NCBI RefSeq assembly: GCF_019218285.1
Contig: NZ_JAHUZG010000004.1
Coordinates: forward strand, 185,846 to 249,845
Origin: Antarctobacter sediminis
GTDB taxonomy: Bacteria > Pseudomonadota > Alphaproteobacteria > Rhodobacterales > Rhodobacteraceae
Direction of reading: 5' to 3'
DNA length: 64,000 nt
Shown: positions 53,295 to 63,848 of the stretch, piece by piece
How positions within the stretch are numbered: position 1 is the first letter of the stretch
How the letters are laid out: the number at the start of each line of letters is the position of its first letter
Notes under the pieces: model-generated
Database searches by the model: none
What the model was told of the DNA's origin: nothing
Seen by the model: only the letters and a program-made list of their open reading frames with translations
Position numbers and translations under genes: made by a program

Positions 53295-55979
53295 TTATTG
53301 CGCGGCCAGAACCTGCCGCACGGGCAGCGACACGCGGAATGCCGCACCGCCACGATCAGGCAAATAAGAGATTTCCCCGCCAAGGCGCGCCACGATCTGC
53401 CGCGAAATCGCCAGCCCCAGCCCCGCGCCGCCGGCCTTTTGGTCGCTGACCCGGGCAAATTTCTCAAAGATCACGTCCTGCGCCTCGGGCGCCACGCCGG
53501 AACCGTTGTCGATGAAATCCACCAACAGCTGTCCATGCGCCTCGGTCACGAGGATTCGCAGTTCGGGCGATTCGGCGTCGCAGTACTTGCGGGCATTGGA
53601 AATCAGGTTGATGAAAACCTGGCTCAGTCGTTCCATATCGGTGGTCAGCAACACCTGCTCGTTGACCCGCCGCCGTATGACCCGCAGGCCCGATCCCGCC
53701 TCATCCGCCAAAGCCGCCGAAACCGCGCGATCCAGCACGTCACCCAGCCGGCCTTCGGTCAGGTTCAGGCTCACCTGCCCGTTTTCCAACACCGACAGAT
53801 CCAGCAGATCGTCCAGCAGGCGGGTCAGGCGCATCGCCTCGTCATGAATGATCGAGGCATAGCGATTCTGCTCTGACCGGGTGAGCCCCTGCGTGTCGCG
53901 CAGGATCTCGGAGAAAGCACGGATCGAACTCATCGGCGTGCGCAGTTCATGGCTGATCTGGCTGAGGAAGGCGTCCTTTTGCACCGACAGCCGCGTGAGC
54001 TTGTCGTTGGCGCGGCGCAGCTGTGCCGCAGTCCGGCTAAGCTCCTGCGACTGCGCCTCAAGCCGGGCAGAGTATTCCATCATCTGCGCGGTTTCATCGG
54101 CCACGGCCATCAGATCCTCGACCGAAACCATGGCACCGCCGGTGATCTGGCCCACCATGGCATGTGCCGTCGCCGCACCCACGGATCCGGCCAGTTCGCG
54201 CTCCAGCACTTGCAGGAATTCCGGCGTTGGCGCGGGCAGTTCCCCTTCGACCCCTTGCGCGCGCGCCTCGCGGAAGAACAACGCCTGCGCCTCGTCCGCG
54301 CCAAGGATCCTCTGGGTCATCACCATGAGGTCCTCGCTTTCCGCCGTGCTTTGCAGCCAGCTGCGCGGTCCCGCCCCCGCTTGCCGGGCCGAAACGAACT
54401 GCGCGCCCTGAAGGCGCTCCAGCGGAGAGGCCGCGCTGAAGAAGGATCCGGCGGCAAAGGCCAGCGTGTTCATCAGCAGGCTCCAGAACACCGCGTGCAG
54501 CAGCGTGTCACCGAAATCGATCCCGAACAGCGCCTCGGGACGCAACGCCATGATGCCCAGCGGACCGGTGCCGAACCACTCTGCCGGCAGCACGGTGCCG
54601 GGCCCGAAACTTGGTAGAAACAGCGTATACAGCCAGATCGAGAACCCCGCCGTCAGCCCGGCCAGCGCGCCGACACGGGTCGCCCCGCGCCAGAAGATCC
54701 CGCCCAGCAGCGCGGGCAGCACCTGTGCCACACCGGTAAAGGAAATCAGCCCGATGGCCGCCAGTTCGGTGCGCCCGCCAGACAGCGCGTAATAGAGGTA
54801 GCCCAGCAAGAGCACACCGGCGATCGACAGCCGCCGCGACAAGAGCACCACGTGGCGCACATCGCCCGACACGCTGGCCGTGCCTTCGCGCAGCCGCAGC
54901 CAGATCGGCATCACGATATGGTTGGACACCATGGTCGACAGGGCAATGGCCGCGACGATCACCATGGAGGTGGCCGAGCTGAACCCGCCAAGGAAGACCA
55001 GCATGGCCAGCGCCTCCTTGCCCTGACTGAGCGGCAGCGTCAGCACGAAAAGATCCGGGTTCGATCCTTGCGGCAGCAGGTCCAGTCCGGTCACCGCGAT
55101 GGGCACGACAAAAAGGCTCATCCCCATCAGGTACAGCGGAAAGGCCCATGCTGCCGTGCGCAGTTGCGCATCGTTGTCGTTTTCCACCACCAGCACCTGG
55201 AACATGCGGGGCAGGCAGAGGAAAGCCGCAGCCGACAACAGCATCACCCCCGCCCAGCGACCGTTATCGACCTGCCAGCTTCCAAGGTCCGAGGCATCGA
55301 TCCGCGCCAGCGTTGACGCCACCCCGCCGGACAGGCCCCAGACCACGAAGCACCCCAACACCACCAGCGCGGTCAGCTTGACCACCGCTTCGACCGCGAT
55401 GGCCATGACCACGCCGTGATGGCGTTCATTGGCATCAAGGTTGCGGGTGCCGAAGATCACGGTAAAGACCGCAAGTCCCGCCGCGACCCAGAACGCCGTC
55501 GTGCTTTTGTCGGCCTCGCTGACCGTACCGGCCTGTGAAAAGACTTCGACCGAAAGCGTCACCGACTGCAATTGCAGCGCGATATAGGGGGTTGTCCCGA
55601 TCACCGCGAGAATGGTGACACCGATGCCCAATAGGTTGGACTTGCCATAGCGGGACGAAATCAGGTCGGCGATCGAGGTGATCCTCTGGTTGCGCCCGAT
55701 GCGCACCAGCTTGCGCAGAATCCACCACCAGCCCAGCATGACAAGACTGGGACCAAGGTAGATGGTCAGATACTCAAACCCGCTGCGCGCGGCGCTGCCC
55801 ACGGCACCGTAAAAGGTCCATGCGGTGCAATAGATCGACAGCGACAGGGTATAGACGATGGGCGCCCGCAGCCAGCTTCCCCGGCCGCGCTGCGCCGCGC
55901 GTTCGGCGAAAAAGGCCACGGCAAAAAGCAACGCCACATAGGCGATCGAAATCGCCGCCAGCAGGTTGAGCGTCGTCAT
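53295..55979 (-). CDS. SSS-symporter/histidine kinase fusion (CbrA-like)
   Basis: This 894-residue protein has an N-terminal sodium/solute-symporter domain of about 13 membrane segments (GNQ-type core with IGVTILAVIGTTPYIALQLQ and LVFLGGFSSATSMVIVA). A linker follows, then a coiled coil and a kinase: H-box SHELRTPMSSIRAFSEIL, N-box VFINLISNARKY, G-boxes DFIDNGSGVAPE and GAGLGLAI. It has no receiver domain. It resembles CbrA-type sensors that couple transport to signalling. It overlaps a small membrane-protein gene by 4 bp; the response regulator of the operon is at 56386. Confidence 0.9.
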   Translation of the reverse strand: MTTLNLLAAISIAYVALLFAVAFFAERAAQRGRGSWLRAPIVYTLSLSIYCTAWTFYGAVGSAARSGFEYLTIYLGPSLVMLGWWWILRKLVRIGRNQRITSIADLISSRYGKSNLLGIGVTILAVIGTTPYIALQLQSVTLSVEVFSQAGTVSEADKSTTAFWVAAGLAVFTVIFGTRNLDANERHHGVVMAIAVEAVVKLTALVVLGCFVVWGLSGGVASTLARIDASDLGSWQVDNGRWAGVMLLSAAAFLCLPRMFQVLVVENDNDAQLRTAAWAFPLYLMGMSLFVVPIAVTGLDLLPQGSNPDLFVLTLPLSQGKEALAMLVFLGGFSSATSMVIVAAIALSTMVSNHIVMPIWLRLREGTASVSGDVRHVVLLSRRLSIAGVLLLGYLYYALSGGRTELAAIGLISFTGVAQVLPALLGGIFWRGATRVGALAGLTAGFSIWLYTLFLPSFGPGTVLPAEWFGTGPLGIMALRPEALFGIDFGDTLLHAVFWSLLMNTLAFAAGSFFSAASPLERLQGAQFVSARQAGAGPRSWLQSTAESEDLMVMTQRILGADEAQALFFREARAQGVEGELPAPTPEFLQVLERELAGSVGAATAHAMVGQITGGAMVSVEDLMAVADETAQMMEYSARLEAQSQELSRTAAQLRRANDKLTRLSVQKDAFLSQISHELRTPMSSIRAFSEILRDTQGLTRSEQNRYASIIHDEAMRLTRLLDDLLDLSVLENGQVSLNLTEGRLGDVLDRAVSAALADEAGSGLRVIRRRVNEQVLLTTDMERLSQVFINLISNARKYCDAESPELRILVTEAHGQLLVDFIDNGSGVAPEAQDVIFEKFARVSDQKAGGAGLGLAISRQIVARLGGEISYLPDRGGAAFRVSLPVRQVLAAQ

Positions 55980-56389
55980 GTCACGCCTCCGCCGGATCCG
56001 GTTCGCGGGCCTGAGGACGGACCAGAGACCGGGCCAGAAGCGGAGCCAGTGTCAGAGCCAGTGTCGGGACCAAAATCAGGGCCGGTTTCAGGATCCAGAC
56101 CAGTGGCATGACTGCGGTCCAGCAGGCGCACCAGCCGCGCCGCCACAAGCGCCAGCCCGAACCAGATACCAAAAATATAAATCAGCACCTGCGAGGCAGG
56201 CACCGGCGTTTGAGCCTGATGCCACAGCAAGGGCAGCCACCACAGGATCCACCCAAGCAGCGGCAGCGCACAGGCGGCATCCACCAGCCTGCGGCGGCGA
56301 TAGCTTTGCCGTTCGACATAGATCGGCACCGCACGCGCGGGCGGTTTGCCCGGCGGCCGCGGCGGCACGCCTCCGGGCGGGCGCGTCAT
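55976..56389 (-). CDS. Small membrane protein with Gly/Pro/Thr/Asp repeat tail
   Basis: This 137-residue protein has a Pro-rich start, a basic segment (ERQSYRRRRL) and two membrane segments (LLGWILWWLPLLW, VLIYIFGIWFGLALVAARL). Its 45-residue C-terminal tail is made of short G-P/D-T-G/S repeats (GPDTGSDTGSASGP). It overlaps the response regulator gene and the symporter-kinase gene by 4 bp each, so the three proteins are likely made together. It may be a small subunit or regulator of the symporter part; not a family I recognise. Confidence 0.65.
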   Translation of the reverse strand: MTRPPGGVPPRPPGKPPARAVPIYVERQSYRRRRLVDAACALPLLGWILWWLPLLWHQAQTPVPASQVLIYIFGIWFGLALVAARLVRLLDRSHATGLDPETGPDFGPDTGSDTGSASGPVSGPSSGPRTGSGGGVT

Positions 56390-56754
56390 TGCGCCGACAG
56401 GGCCCGCACGGCGTCGAGCACCTCGGCGTTGGAAAAGGGCTTGGTCATGAACCGGCTGGCACCGGCCCGTTCTGCCATCTCGCGGTCCTTGCTCTGGCCG
56501 CGTGCGGTCAGCATCAAAACCGGCAGATCCGCATGGGCCGGGTCCTCGCGCAATTCGCGCAGGATGTCATAGCCCGACCGTCCGGGCAGCATCACGTCAA
56601 GGATCACCACATCCGGCGCGCGTTCACGCACGATCTGCGCCGCGTCCGTGCCATTGGAATGCGTATGGACCATCCAGCCATCGCGGGACAGGATGAAGCG
56701 GATCGCCTCGATGATATTCGGCTCGTCCTCGATCAGCAGAACCTGTCCGCTCAT
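56386..56754 (-). CDS. Single-domain response regulator
   Basis: This 122-residue receiver has the acidic pair in LIEDEPN, the phosphoacceptor Asp in VVILDVMLPGRSG and Lys/Thr in LMLTARGQSKD. No output domain follows, so it acts through protein contacts or phosphotransfer. GGGGGGAAG precedes the start at 56754. It is the first gene of the operon with the sensor kinase at 53295-55979. Confidence 0.9.
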   Translation of the reverse strand: MSGQVLLIEDEPNIIEAIRFILSRDGWMVHTHSNGTDAAQIVRERAPDVVILDVMLPGRSGYDILRELREDPAHADLPVLMLTARGQSKDREMAERAGASRFMTKPFSNAEVLDAVRALSAQ

Positions 56755-56923
56755 GTCTTCCCCCCGCATCCCGCCTCCCAGGTCTTTTGCGCCTAACGTC
56801 AAGCAGGTGTCATGAACTTATGCGGGAATTGCGACCTGTGTCAAAAACCTGTTCACCTGCGAGCCAGCTTTTCTGCCCGGTGGGAAACGGCCATGCGGCA
56901 GCGGCAGGGCTGCGCGCGGCCCT

Positions 56924-58237
56924 TCACCGCCGCACCGAGGCAAGGATCGAGGGTTCGCGGCGGCCCTCGCAGGCCTCGCGCGGGCAGACCCGGCAGGCCA
57001 CGCCCAGTTCCGGCAGGGTCATCGGCATCTCGGCCCCCGGCGGCAGCGGGCGCACCAGCATCTGCGCCTGATACAGCGGGTCGGCGTTGACCGCCGGACC
57101 GGACAGCGGTGTGGCCAACGCCTCGGCCCAGAGCACGACGCCGCCGCGCCCCGCCTGCATCACCGGACCGGACAGGATCACATGCGGGCGGCTGAGCGCG
57201 CGGTACAGCGGCCAAAGCGGACAGGCCGCCCCGAAGCGCGGCATCGGGAAGTCTGGCAGCGGCTTGCGATAGGTCAGAACGCCGGAACTGTCGCAGATCG
57301 CCAGCCCCACCGGCGTTGGCAGGACATCGGCGGGCAAGGCCGCCAAGCGCCGCATGATCCGCGCCGGATCGGCGCCCAGCGCCCTGGCCAGCGCCGCCGG
57401 TTCGGGTCCGTGGGTTTCGACCTGCGGCACCATGACCGACAAGGGCAGCGCCTCGGCATCCGTCGCGTATCGCTCCAGCCATGTCTTCAACAGGCCGCGC
57501 GCCGGGCCGGACAGCCCCTTGCCCAGCCGGGTCAACGCGCCGTCCACTCCTGCGGCCCCGTCACTTTCCAGTTCCGGCACCACATGACCCGCGCCCTCCA
57601 GCGCGGCCTCCAGTTCCTCTTGCGGCGCGCCGGTTTCAAGCGAGGAGGTCTCGTCCGCCTCAAGGTAGGTCACAAGACCGCGGCTGGTTTCGGCCAGCCG
57701 CGCGCTGTCTTCGTAGATATTGCGGTGAAACCGGGCCTGCCATTCGGCGTCCACCTCGCCCGGTTCCGCGAGGATCGACGCCGCCGAGCGGATCGCGGTC
57801 ACGGTCGACAGCATCTCGTGCAGCGAAGCCGCCAGATGCGGGTCATGGGTCATACGGTCGTTCAGCGTTTCAAGGCTGCGTTCCAGTTGCGCCATGCGGG
57901 TGCGACTGTCGGCCAAAAGCTGGGCCCAGCCGGGAAAGCGCCCGGCAAATTCATCCACCCGGTCCAGTTCGGCACCGACTTCTGGCATATCCGCCGCCGC
58001 CTCGCGCAGCGACGCGATCAGCGCCGCGCCCGCGCCTTCGGTCAGCGCAGCCGGTTCCACCTCGAGGATCTCGGCAAGGGTCAACAGCAATTTGCCGCCG
58101 ATTCTGCGCCGATTATGCTCGATCAGGTTGAGGTATGAGGCGGAAATACCCGCATCCCGCGCCAGATCCGCCTGCTTCATGCCGCGCAGGACCCGGCGTT
58201 CGCGGATACGCGACCCGGTCAGCGTATCGCGGGGCAT
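56924..58237 (-). CDS. XRE-family regulator of the RamB/ScfR type
   Basis: This 437-residue protein has an N-terminal HTH (MKQADLARDAGISASYLNLIEHNRRRIGG), a long helical region, and a C-terminal DUF2083 domain ending in the Cys pattern GVACRVCPREACEGRRE. RamB/ScfR proteins control acetate and short-chain fatty-acid metabolism. It is divergent from a transporter operon that ends with the acetyl-CoA synthetase gene, which fits that role. The 222-bp gap has a TTGCGCAA palindrome (58354-58361) and a TTGACA at 58321, possible control sites. Confidence 0.88.
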   Translation of the reverse strand: MPRDTLTGSRIRERRVLRGMKQADLARDAGISASYLNLIEHNRRRIGGKLLLTLAEILEVEPAALTEGAGAALIASLREAAADMPEVGAELDRVDEFAGRFPGWAQLLADSRTRMAQLERSLETLNDRMTHDPHLAASLHEMLSTVTAIRSAASILAEPGEVDAEWQARFHRNIYEDSARLAETSRGLVTYLEADETSSLETGAPQEELEAALEGAGHVVPELESDGAAGVDGALTRLGKGLSGPARGLLKTWLERYATDAEALPLSVMVPQVETHGPEPAALARALGADPARIMRRLAALPADVLPTPVGLAICDSSGVLTYRKPLPDFPMPRFGAACPLWPLYRALSRPHVILSGPVMQAGRGGVVLWAEALATPLSGPAVNADPLYQAQMLVRPLPPGAEMPMTLPELGVACRVCPREACEGRREPSILASVRR

Positions 58238-58459
58238 AAGCGCTTTCCTTGCACTTTCAAGGGGTTTCTGCGGCGCAAAATAAACTCCTTTACAGAATAC
58301 CGCTGTCTACTTTTCAGACGTTGACAAAAAAAGTGTTTCACGTAAAGCGCTTGTTGCGCAATTTTCGATCCCCCTGCCATACTGCTTTTGCACAGATGTG
58401 CGAACGTCCCGCGTACTGAGGAGAATGCCGGGACGGTTTTACCGAAACGGGAGGATTTC

Positions 58460-59806
58460 ATGTCCAAACTCAATGTGACGCGCCGCGGCGTGATCAAGAC
58501 CGGTGCGGCCGCCGGCGCGGGCCTCGCTCTGCCCACCTACCTGTCGGCAGCCAGCCATTCGGGCTTCACCAACGCGCCGACCGGCGGCACCGTGACCCTG
58601 GGTTTCAACGTTCCGCAGACCGGCCCCTATGCTGACGAGGGTGCAGACGAACTTCGCGCCTACGAACTGGCGGTCGAGCATCTGAACGGCGGCGGTGACG
58701 GCGGCATGCTGAACACCTTCTCGTCCAAGGTTCTGGACGGCACCGGCATCATGGGCAAGAAGGTCGAATACGTGACCGGCGACACCCAGACCAAGTCGGA
58801 CGCCGCGCGCGCCTCGGCCAAGTCGATGATCGAAAAAGACGGCGCCATCATGATCACTGGCGGTTCGTCCTCGGGTGTGGCCATCGCCGTTCAGGGCCTG
58901 TGCCAAGAGGCCGGCGTCATCTTCATGGCGGGTCTGACCCACTCGAACGACACCACCGGCAAGGACAAGAAAGCCAACGGTTTCCGCCACTTCTTCAACG
59001 GTTACATGTCGGGTGCCGCACTGGCTCCGGTGCTGGCCAAGATGTATGGCAATGACCGCCGCGCCTATCACCTGACCGCCGACTACACCTGGGGCTGGAC
59101 CCAGCAGGAATCCATCGCCGCCGCGACCGAGGCGCTGGGCTGGACCACCGTCAACAACGTGCTGACGCCGCTGGCGGCGACCGACTTCTCGTCCTACATC
59201 GCGCCGGTCCTGAACTCGGGCGCCGACGTTCTGGTCCTGAACCACTACGGCGGGAACATGGTGAACTCGCTGACCAACGCGGTTCAGTTCGGCCTGCGCG
59301 AAAAGGTCGTCAACGGCAAGGACTTCGAGATCGTCGTTCCGCTGTACTCGCGCCTGATGGCCAAGGGTGCCGGCGCCAACGTCAAGGGCATCTTCGGCTC
59401 CACCAACTGGCACTGGTCGCTACAGGACGAAGGGTCCAAGGCCTTCGTCAAGTCCTTTGGCACCAAATACGGCTTCCCGCCGAGCCAGGCCGCGCACACC
59501 TGCTATGTGCAGACCCTGCTGTATGCCGATGCGGTGCAGCGCGCCGGGTCGTTCAACCCCTGCGCCGTGGCCGAAGCCCTCGAAGGCTACGAGTTCGACG
59601 GTCTTGGCAACGGTCCGACCCTCTACCGCGCCGAAGACCACCAGTGCTTCAAGGACGTGCTGGTCGTGAAAGGGAAAGACAACCCGACCTCGGAATTCGA
59701 CCTTCTCGAGATCGTCGAAGTCACCCCGCGCGCGCAGGTCGAATACGCACCGGATCACCCGATGTTCGCGGGCGGTTCGCTGGGCTCCTGCAACCCGGGC
59801 GCCTAA
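58460..59806 (+). CDS. ABC transporter substrate-binding protein (Peripla_BP, Tat-exported)
   Basis: This 448-residue protein has a twin-arginine signal (VTRRGVIKTGAAAGAGLALP) and a Leu/Ile/Val or urea-type binding domain (GGTVTLGFNVPQTGPYADEGADELRAYELAV). It resembles UrtA-like and short-chain amide-type binders. GGGAGGA precedes the start at 58460. It belongs to the permease and ATPase genes that follow and to the acetyl-CoA synthetase gene downstream, so a carboxylate ligand is more likely than an amino acid (inference). Confidence 0.87.
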   Translation: MSKLNVTRRGVIKTGAAAGAGLALPTYLSAASHSGFTNAPTGGTVTLGFNVPQTGPYADEGADELRAYELAVEHLNGGGDGGMLNTFSSKVLDGTGIMGKKVEYVTGDTQTKSDAARASAKSMIEKDGAIMITGGSSSGVAIAVQGLCQEAGVIFMAGLTHSNDTTGKDKKANGFRHFFNGYMSGAALAPVLAKMYGNDRRAYHLTADYTWGWTQQESIAAATEALGWTTVNNVLTPLAATDFSSYIAPVLNSGADVLVLNHYGGNMVNSLTNAVQFGLREKVVNGKDFEIVVPLYSRLMAKGAGANVKGIFGSTNWHWSLQDEGSKAFVKSFGTKYGFPPSQAAHTCYVQTLLYADAVQRAGSFNPCAVAEALEGYEFDGLGNGPTLYRAEDHQCFKDVLVVKGKDNPTSEFDLLEIVEVTPRAQVEYAPDHPMFAGGSLGSCNPGA

Positions 59807-59836
59807 TCACGCCGCGCCCCTCGCGGGCCGCGTGAC

Positions 59837-59860
59837 GGGCAGGGCCAAGGTGCCCTGCCC
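59837..59860 (+). terminator. Intercistronic hairpin after the binding-protein gene
   Basis: GGGCAGGGC pairs perfectly with GCCCTGCCC around a 6-nt loop, 30 bp after the stop. There is no T-run. It probably stabilises the 5' message or partly stops transcription, as often seen after solute-binding genes. Confidence 0.55.
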
Positions 59861-59938
59861 ACCCCCTGCTTCGCTCCCATTCGGCCCGTCTGACGGGCTC
59901 CGATTCTTTTCCGCACTCCGACCGCAAAGGGTGGGACA

Positions 59939-60946
59939 ATGGACGCCATCATCCTTCAAGTTCTCAACGGGCTCGACAAGGGCTCGGCCTATGCGCTGAT
60001 CGCGCTGGGTCTGACACTCATCTTCGGCACGCTTGGCGTGGTCAACTTCGCGCATGGCGCGTTGTTCATGATCGGCGCCTTCTGTTCGGTGACGCTGCAA
60101 CGCATCCTGAACCTGTCGTTCGAAACCGTCGACCCGACCAAGACCGACTTTCTCGGCAACCCGCTGAAGGTCAAGACGCCATATGTCGAAAGCTGGTTCG
60201 GCCCCGAGGTGGGATCAAGCATCATCGACTGGTCCGTGCCACTGGCCATCCTCTTTGCCATCCCGATCATGATCGGCATCGGCTTCATCATGGAACGCGG
60301 TCTGATCAAGCATTTCTACAAGCGCCCCCATGCCGACCAGATCCTCGTGACCTTCGGTCTGGCGATCGTCTTGCAGGAAATCGTCAAATACTACTTTGGC
60401 GCAAACCCGATCCAGACCCCCGCCCCCGAAGCGCTGTCCGGCGTGGCGCAGCTGACCTCGACCATCGTCTATCCGGTCTGGCGGATCGTCTATTTCTGCT
60501 TTGCGCTGGCGATCATCGGCGCGGTCTTTGCCTTCCTGCAATTCACCACCTTCGGGATGGTGGTCCGCGCGGGCATGGCAGACCGTGAAACCGTCGGCCT
60601 GCTGGGCATCGACATCGACCGCAAGTTCACCATCATGTTTGGCATCGCCGCCGCGGTCGCGGGGCTTGCCGGTGTGATGTACGGGCCGATCAATGCCCCG
60701 AACTATCACATGGGCATGGATTTCCTCGTGCTGAGCTTTGTCGTCGTCGTGGTCGGCGGCATGGGGTCGCTGCCGGGCGCCGTGGCCGCCGGGTTCCTTC
60801 TGGGCATCCTGGAAAGTTTTGCCTCGATGAAAGAGGTCATCACGATCATCCCCGGCATCAACCAGATCATCATCTACCTTGTCGCCATTGTCATCCTTCT
60901 GACCCGTCCGCGCGGTCTGATGGGTCGCAAGGGCGTGATGGAGTAA
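59939..60946 (+). CDS. livH: ABC permease (LivH/UrtB type)
   Basis: This 335-residue membrane protein has about eight hydrophobic segments, with LivH motifs KGSAYALIALGLTLIFGTLGVVNFAHG near the start and VVVGGMGSLPGAVAAGFLLG later. It has an unusually long soluble loop around residues 60-90. It forms the channel with the LivM-type protein 6 bp downstream. Confidence 0.9.
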   Translation: MDAIILQVLNGLDKGSAYALIALGLTLIFGTLGVVNFAHGALFMIGAFCSVTLQRILNLSFETVDPTKTDFLGNPLKVKTPYVESWFGPEVGSSIIDWSVPLAILFAIPIMIGIGFIMERGLIKHFYKRPHADQILVTFGLAIVLQEIVKYYFGANPIQTPAPEALSGVAQLTSTIVYPVWRIVYFCFALAIIGAVFAFLQFTTFGMVVRAGMADRETVGLLGIDIDRKFTIMFGIAAAVAGLAGVMYGPINAPNYHMGMDFLVLSFVVVVVGGMGSLPGAVAAGFLLGILESFASMKEVITIIPGINQIIIYLVAIVILLTRPRGLMGRKGVME

Positions 60947-62152
<1,206 letters not shown>

Positions 62153-62164
62153 GGAGACAGACTG

Positions 62165-62920
62165 ATGGGTATTCTTGAAGTCAAGGACGTGGGCAAGCGC
62201 TTCGGCGGTCTCAAGGCCCTCTCGGACGTCAACCTCAGCGTGGCAGAGAACACCTGCCACGCGATCATCGGGCCAAACGGCGCGGGCAAGTCGACGCTTC
62301 TGAACTGCCTCGTGGGCAAGCTGATCCCCGACACCGGATCGGTGATGTTCCAGGGCCAGTCCGTGCTGGGCCGCAGCCCGCACGAGATCAACCAGATGGG
62401 CATTTCCCGCGTTTTCCAGACCCCTGAAATCTTTGGCGATCTCACGGTGTTCGAAAACATGATGATCCCGCTGTTTGCCAAGCGCGACGGGGCCTACCGC
62501 CTGCATGCCATCGAGTCGGTGATGAATGAGAAATCGCTCATCGAAGAGGCCGAGAAGATGCTGGAAGAGGTCAACATGCTGGACAAGCGCCACATGCATT
62601 CGGCCTCGATGAGCCGCGGGGACAAGCGGCGGCTGGAGATGGCGATGTGCCTCGTGCAATCGCCCAAGCTCTTGTTGCTGGACGAACCCACCGCGGGGAT
62701 GGCGCGCGCCGATACCAACAACACCATCGACCTGCTCAAGCAGATCAAGGAAGAGCGCGACATCACCATCGCCATCATCGAGCACGACATGCACGTGGTG
62801 TTCAGCCTCGCCGACCGGATCACGGTTCTGGCGCAGGGTACGCCGCTGGTCGAAGATGCGCCCGAAAACATCAAAGGCCATCCGAAGGTGCAAGAAGCCT
62901 ATCTGGGCGAAGCGCATTGA
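62165..62920 (+). CDS. livG: ABC ATP-binding protein (LivG/UrtD type)
   Basis: This 251-residue ATPase has Walker A IIGPNGAGKST, Walker B LLLLDEPTAGMA and the switch His in IIEHDMHVVF. The signature motif reads MSRGDKRRLEMAM where most ABC ATPases have LSGGQ; related UrtD/LivG proteins also deviate here. The insertion typical of LivG is present. An 83-nt gap with two alternative hairpins precedes the livF-type gene. Confidence 0.9.
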   Translation: MGILEVKDVGKRFGGLKALSDVNLSVAENTCHAIIGPNGAGKSTLLNCLVGKLIPDTGSVMFQGQSVLGRSPHEINQMGISRVFQTPEIFGDLTVFENMMIPLFAKRDGAYRLHAIESVMNEKSLIEEAEKMLEEVNMLDKRHMHSASMSRGDKRRLEMAMCLVQSPKLLLLDEPTAGMARADTNNTIDLLKQIKEERDITIAIIEHDMHVVFSLADRITVLAQGTPLVEDAPENIKGHPKVQEAYLGEAH

Positions 62921-62927
62921 GCGGGAG

Positions 62928-62968
62928 CCGGGCCAAGGCCCGGCCTACCCCGAACCCGTAGGCCGGGC
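62928..62968 (+). promoter_or_regulatory. Two mutually exclusive hairpins between livG and livF
   Basis: CCGGGCC/GGCCCGG form one hairpin (62928-62943), while GCCCGGCCTAC (62938-62948) pairs perfectly with GTAGGCCGGGC (62958-62968). They share bases, so only one can form at a time. This could tune the LivF level or mRNA decay. No leader peptide is seen. Confidence 0.4.
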
Positions 62969-63003
62969 GTTCCCCCGGCATCCCCTCAAGAAAGGACACG
63001 CAC

Positions 63004-63759
63004 ATGAACGTCCGTCCCGATTTCTCCAAGAACGCAAACGCGGCCGAAACCGCCCCGGCCTTTCTCTCGGTCTACGACATGCACTCTTACTATGGTGAGA
63101 GCTATATCGTGCAGGGCATCACCTTTAACGTCCACGAGGGTGAGATCCTTGCCCTGCTGGGGCGCAACGGCGCGGGCAAGACCACCACGCTGCGCTCCAT
63201 CGCACGTCTGGACAACCCGCAGGTGAACCACGGCGAAATCTGGCTGGATCACCAGCCGCTGCACCTGATGAAATCGCATCAGGCCTCGGCCGCGGGGCTT
63301 GGCCTTGTGCCCGAGGATCGCCGCATCATCCCCGGCCTGACGGTCGAGGAAAACCTGCAACTGGCGCAGATCGCCCCGCCGATCGGCTGGTCGCTGGACC
63401 GGCTTTACGACCTCTTCCCGCGACTGGGCGAACGCCGCAAACAAGAAGGCGTCACCCTCTCGGGCGGCGAACAGCAGATGCTGGCCATTGCGCGGGCACT
63501 GGCGCGGGACATCAAGGTGCTGCTGCTGGACGAACCCTACGAGGGCCTTGCGCCGGTCATCGTGGACGAGATCGAAAAGACCCTGCGGCACGTCAAGGAA
63601 CAGGGCATGACCACGATCATCGTCGAACAGAACGCCGTGCGGGCCCTGCAACTGGCCGACCGTGCGGTGATCCTCGACACCGGTTCCGTGGTCTTTGACG
63701 GCAGCGCCGCCGAAGTGCTGGAGAACGAGTCGCTGCGGGCCGAGTACCTCGCGATCTGA
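63004..63759 (+). CDS. livF: ABC ATP-binding protein (LivF/UrtE type)
   Basis: This 251-residue ATPase has Walker A LLGRNGAGKTTT, a canonical signature TLSGGEQQMLAIARAL, Walker B LLLDEPYEGLAP and the LivF-type GLVPEDRRIIPGLTVEENL. AAGGAC lies upstream. It completes the ABC operon (binding protein, LivH, LivM, LivG, LivF) and is followed after 89 bp by the acetyl-CoA synthetase gene. Confidence 0.92.
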   Translation: MNVRPDFSKNANAAETAPAFLSVYDMHSYYGESYIVQGITFNVHEGEILALLGRNGAGKTTTLRSIARLDNPQVNHGEIWLDHQPLHLMKSHQASAAGLGLVPEDRRIIPGLTVEENLQLAQIAPPIGWSLDRLYDLFPRLGERRKQEGVTLSGGEQQMLAIARALARDIKVLLLDEPYEGLAPVIVDEIEKTLRHVKEQGMTTIIVEQNAVRALQLADRAVILDTGSVVFDGSAAEVLENESLRAEYLAI

Positions 63760-63848
63760 TCCGCGCCCCGTACACGACCATTGAACCACTTGATTTCGGG
63801 GGCGGGGAGGTTTTCCCTGCCCCCAATTGTTTTCTGGAGGAGAGCCAA

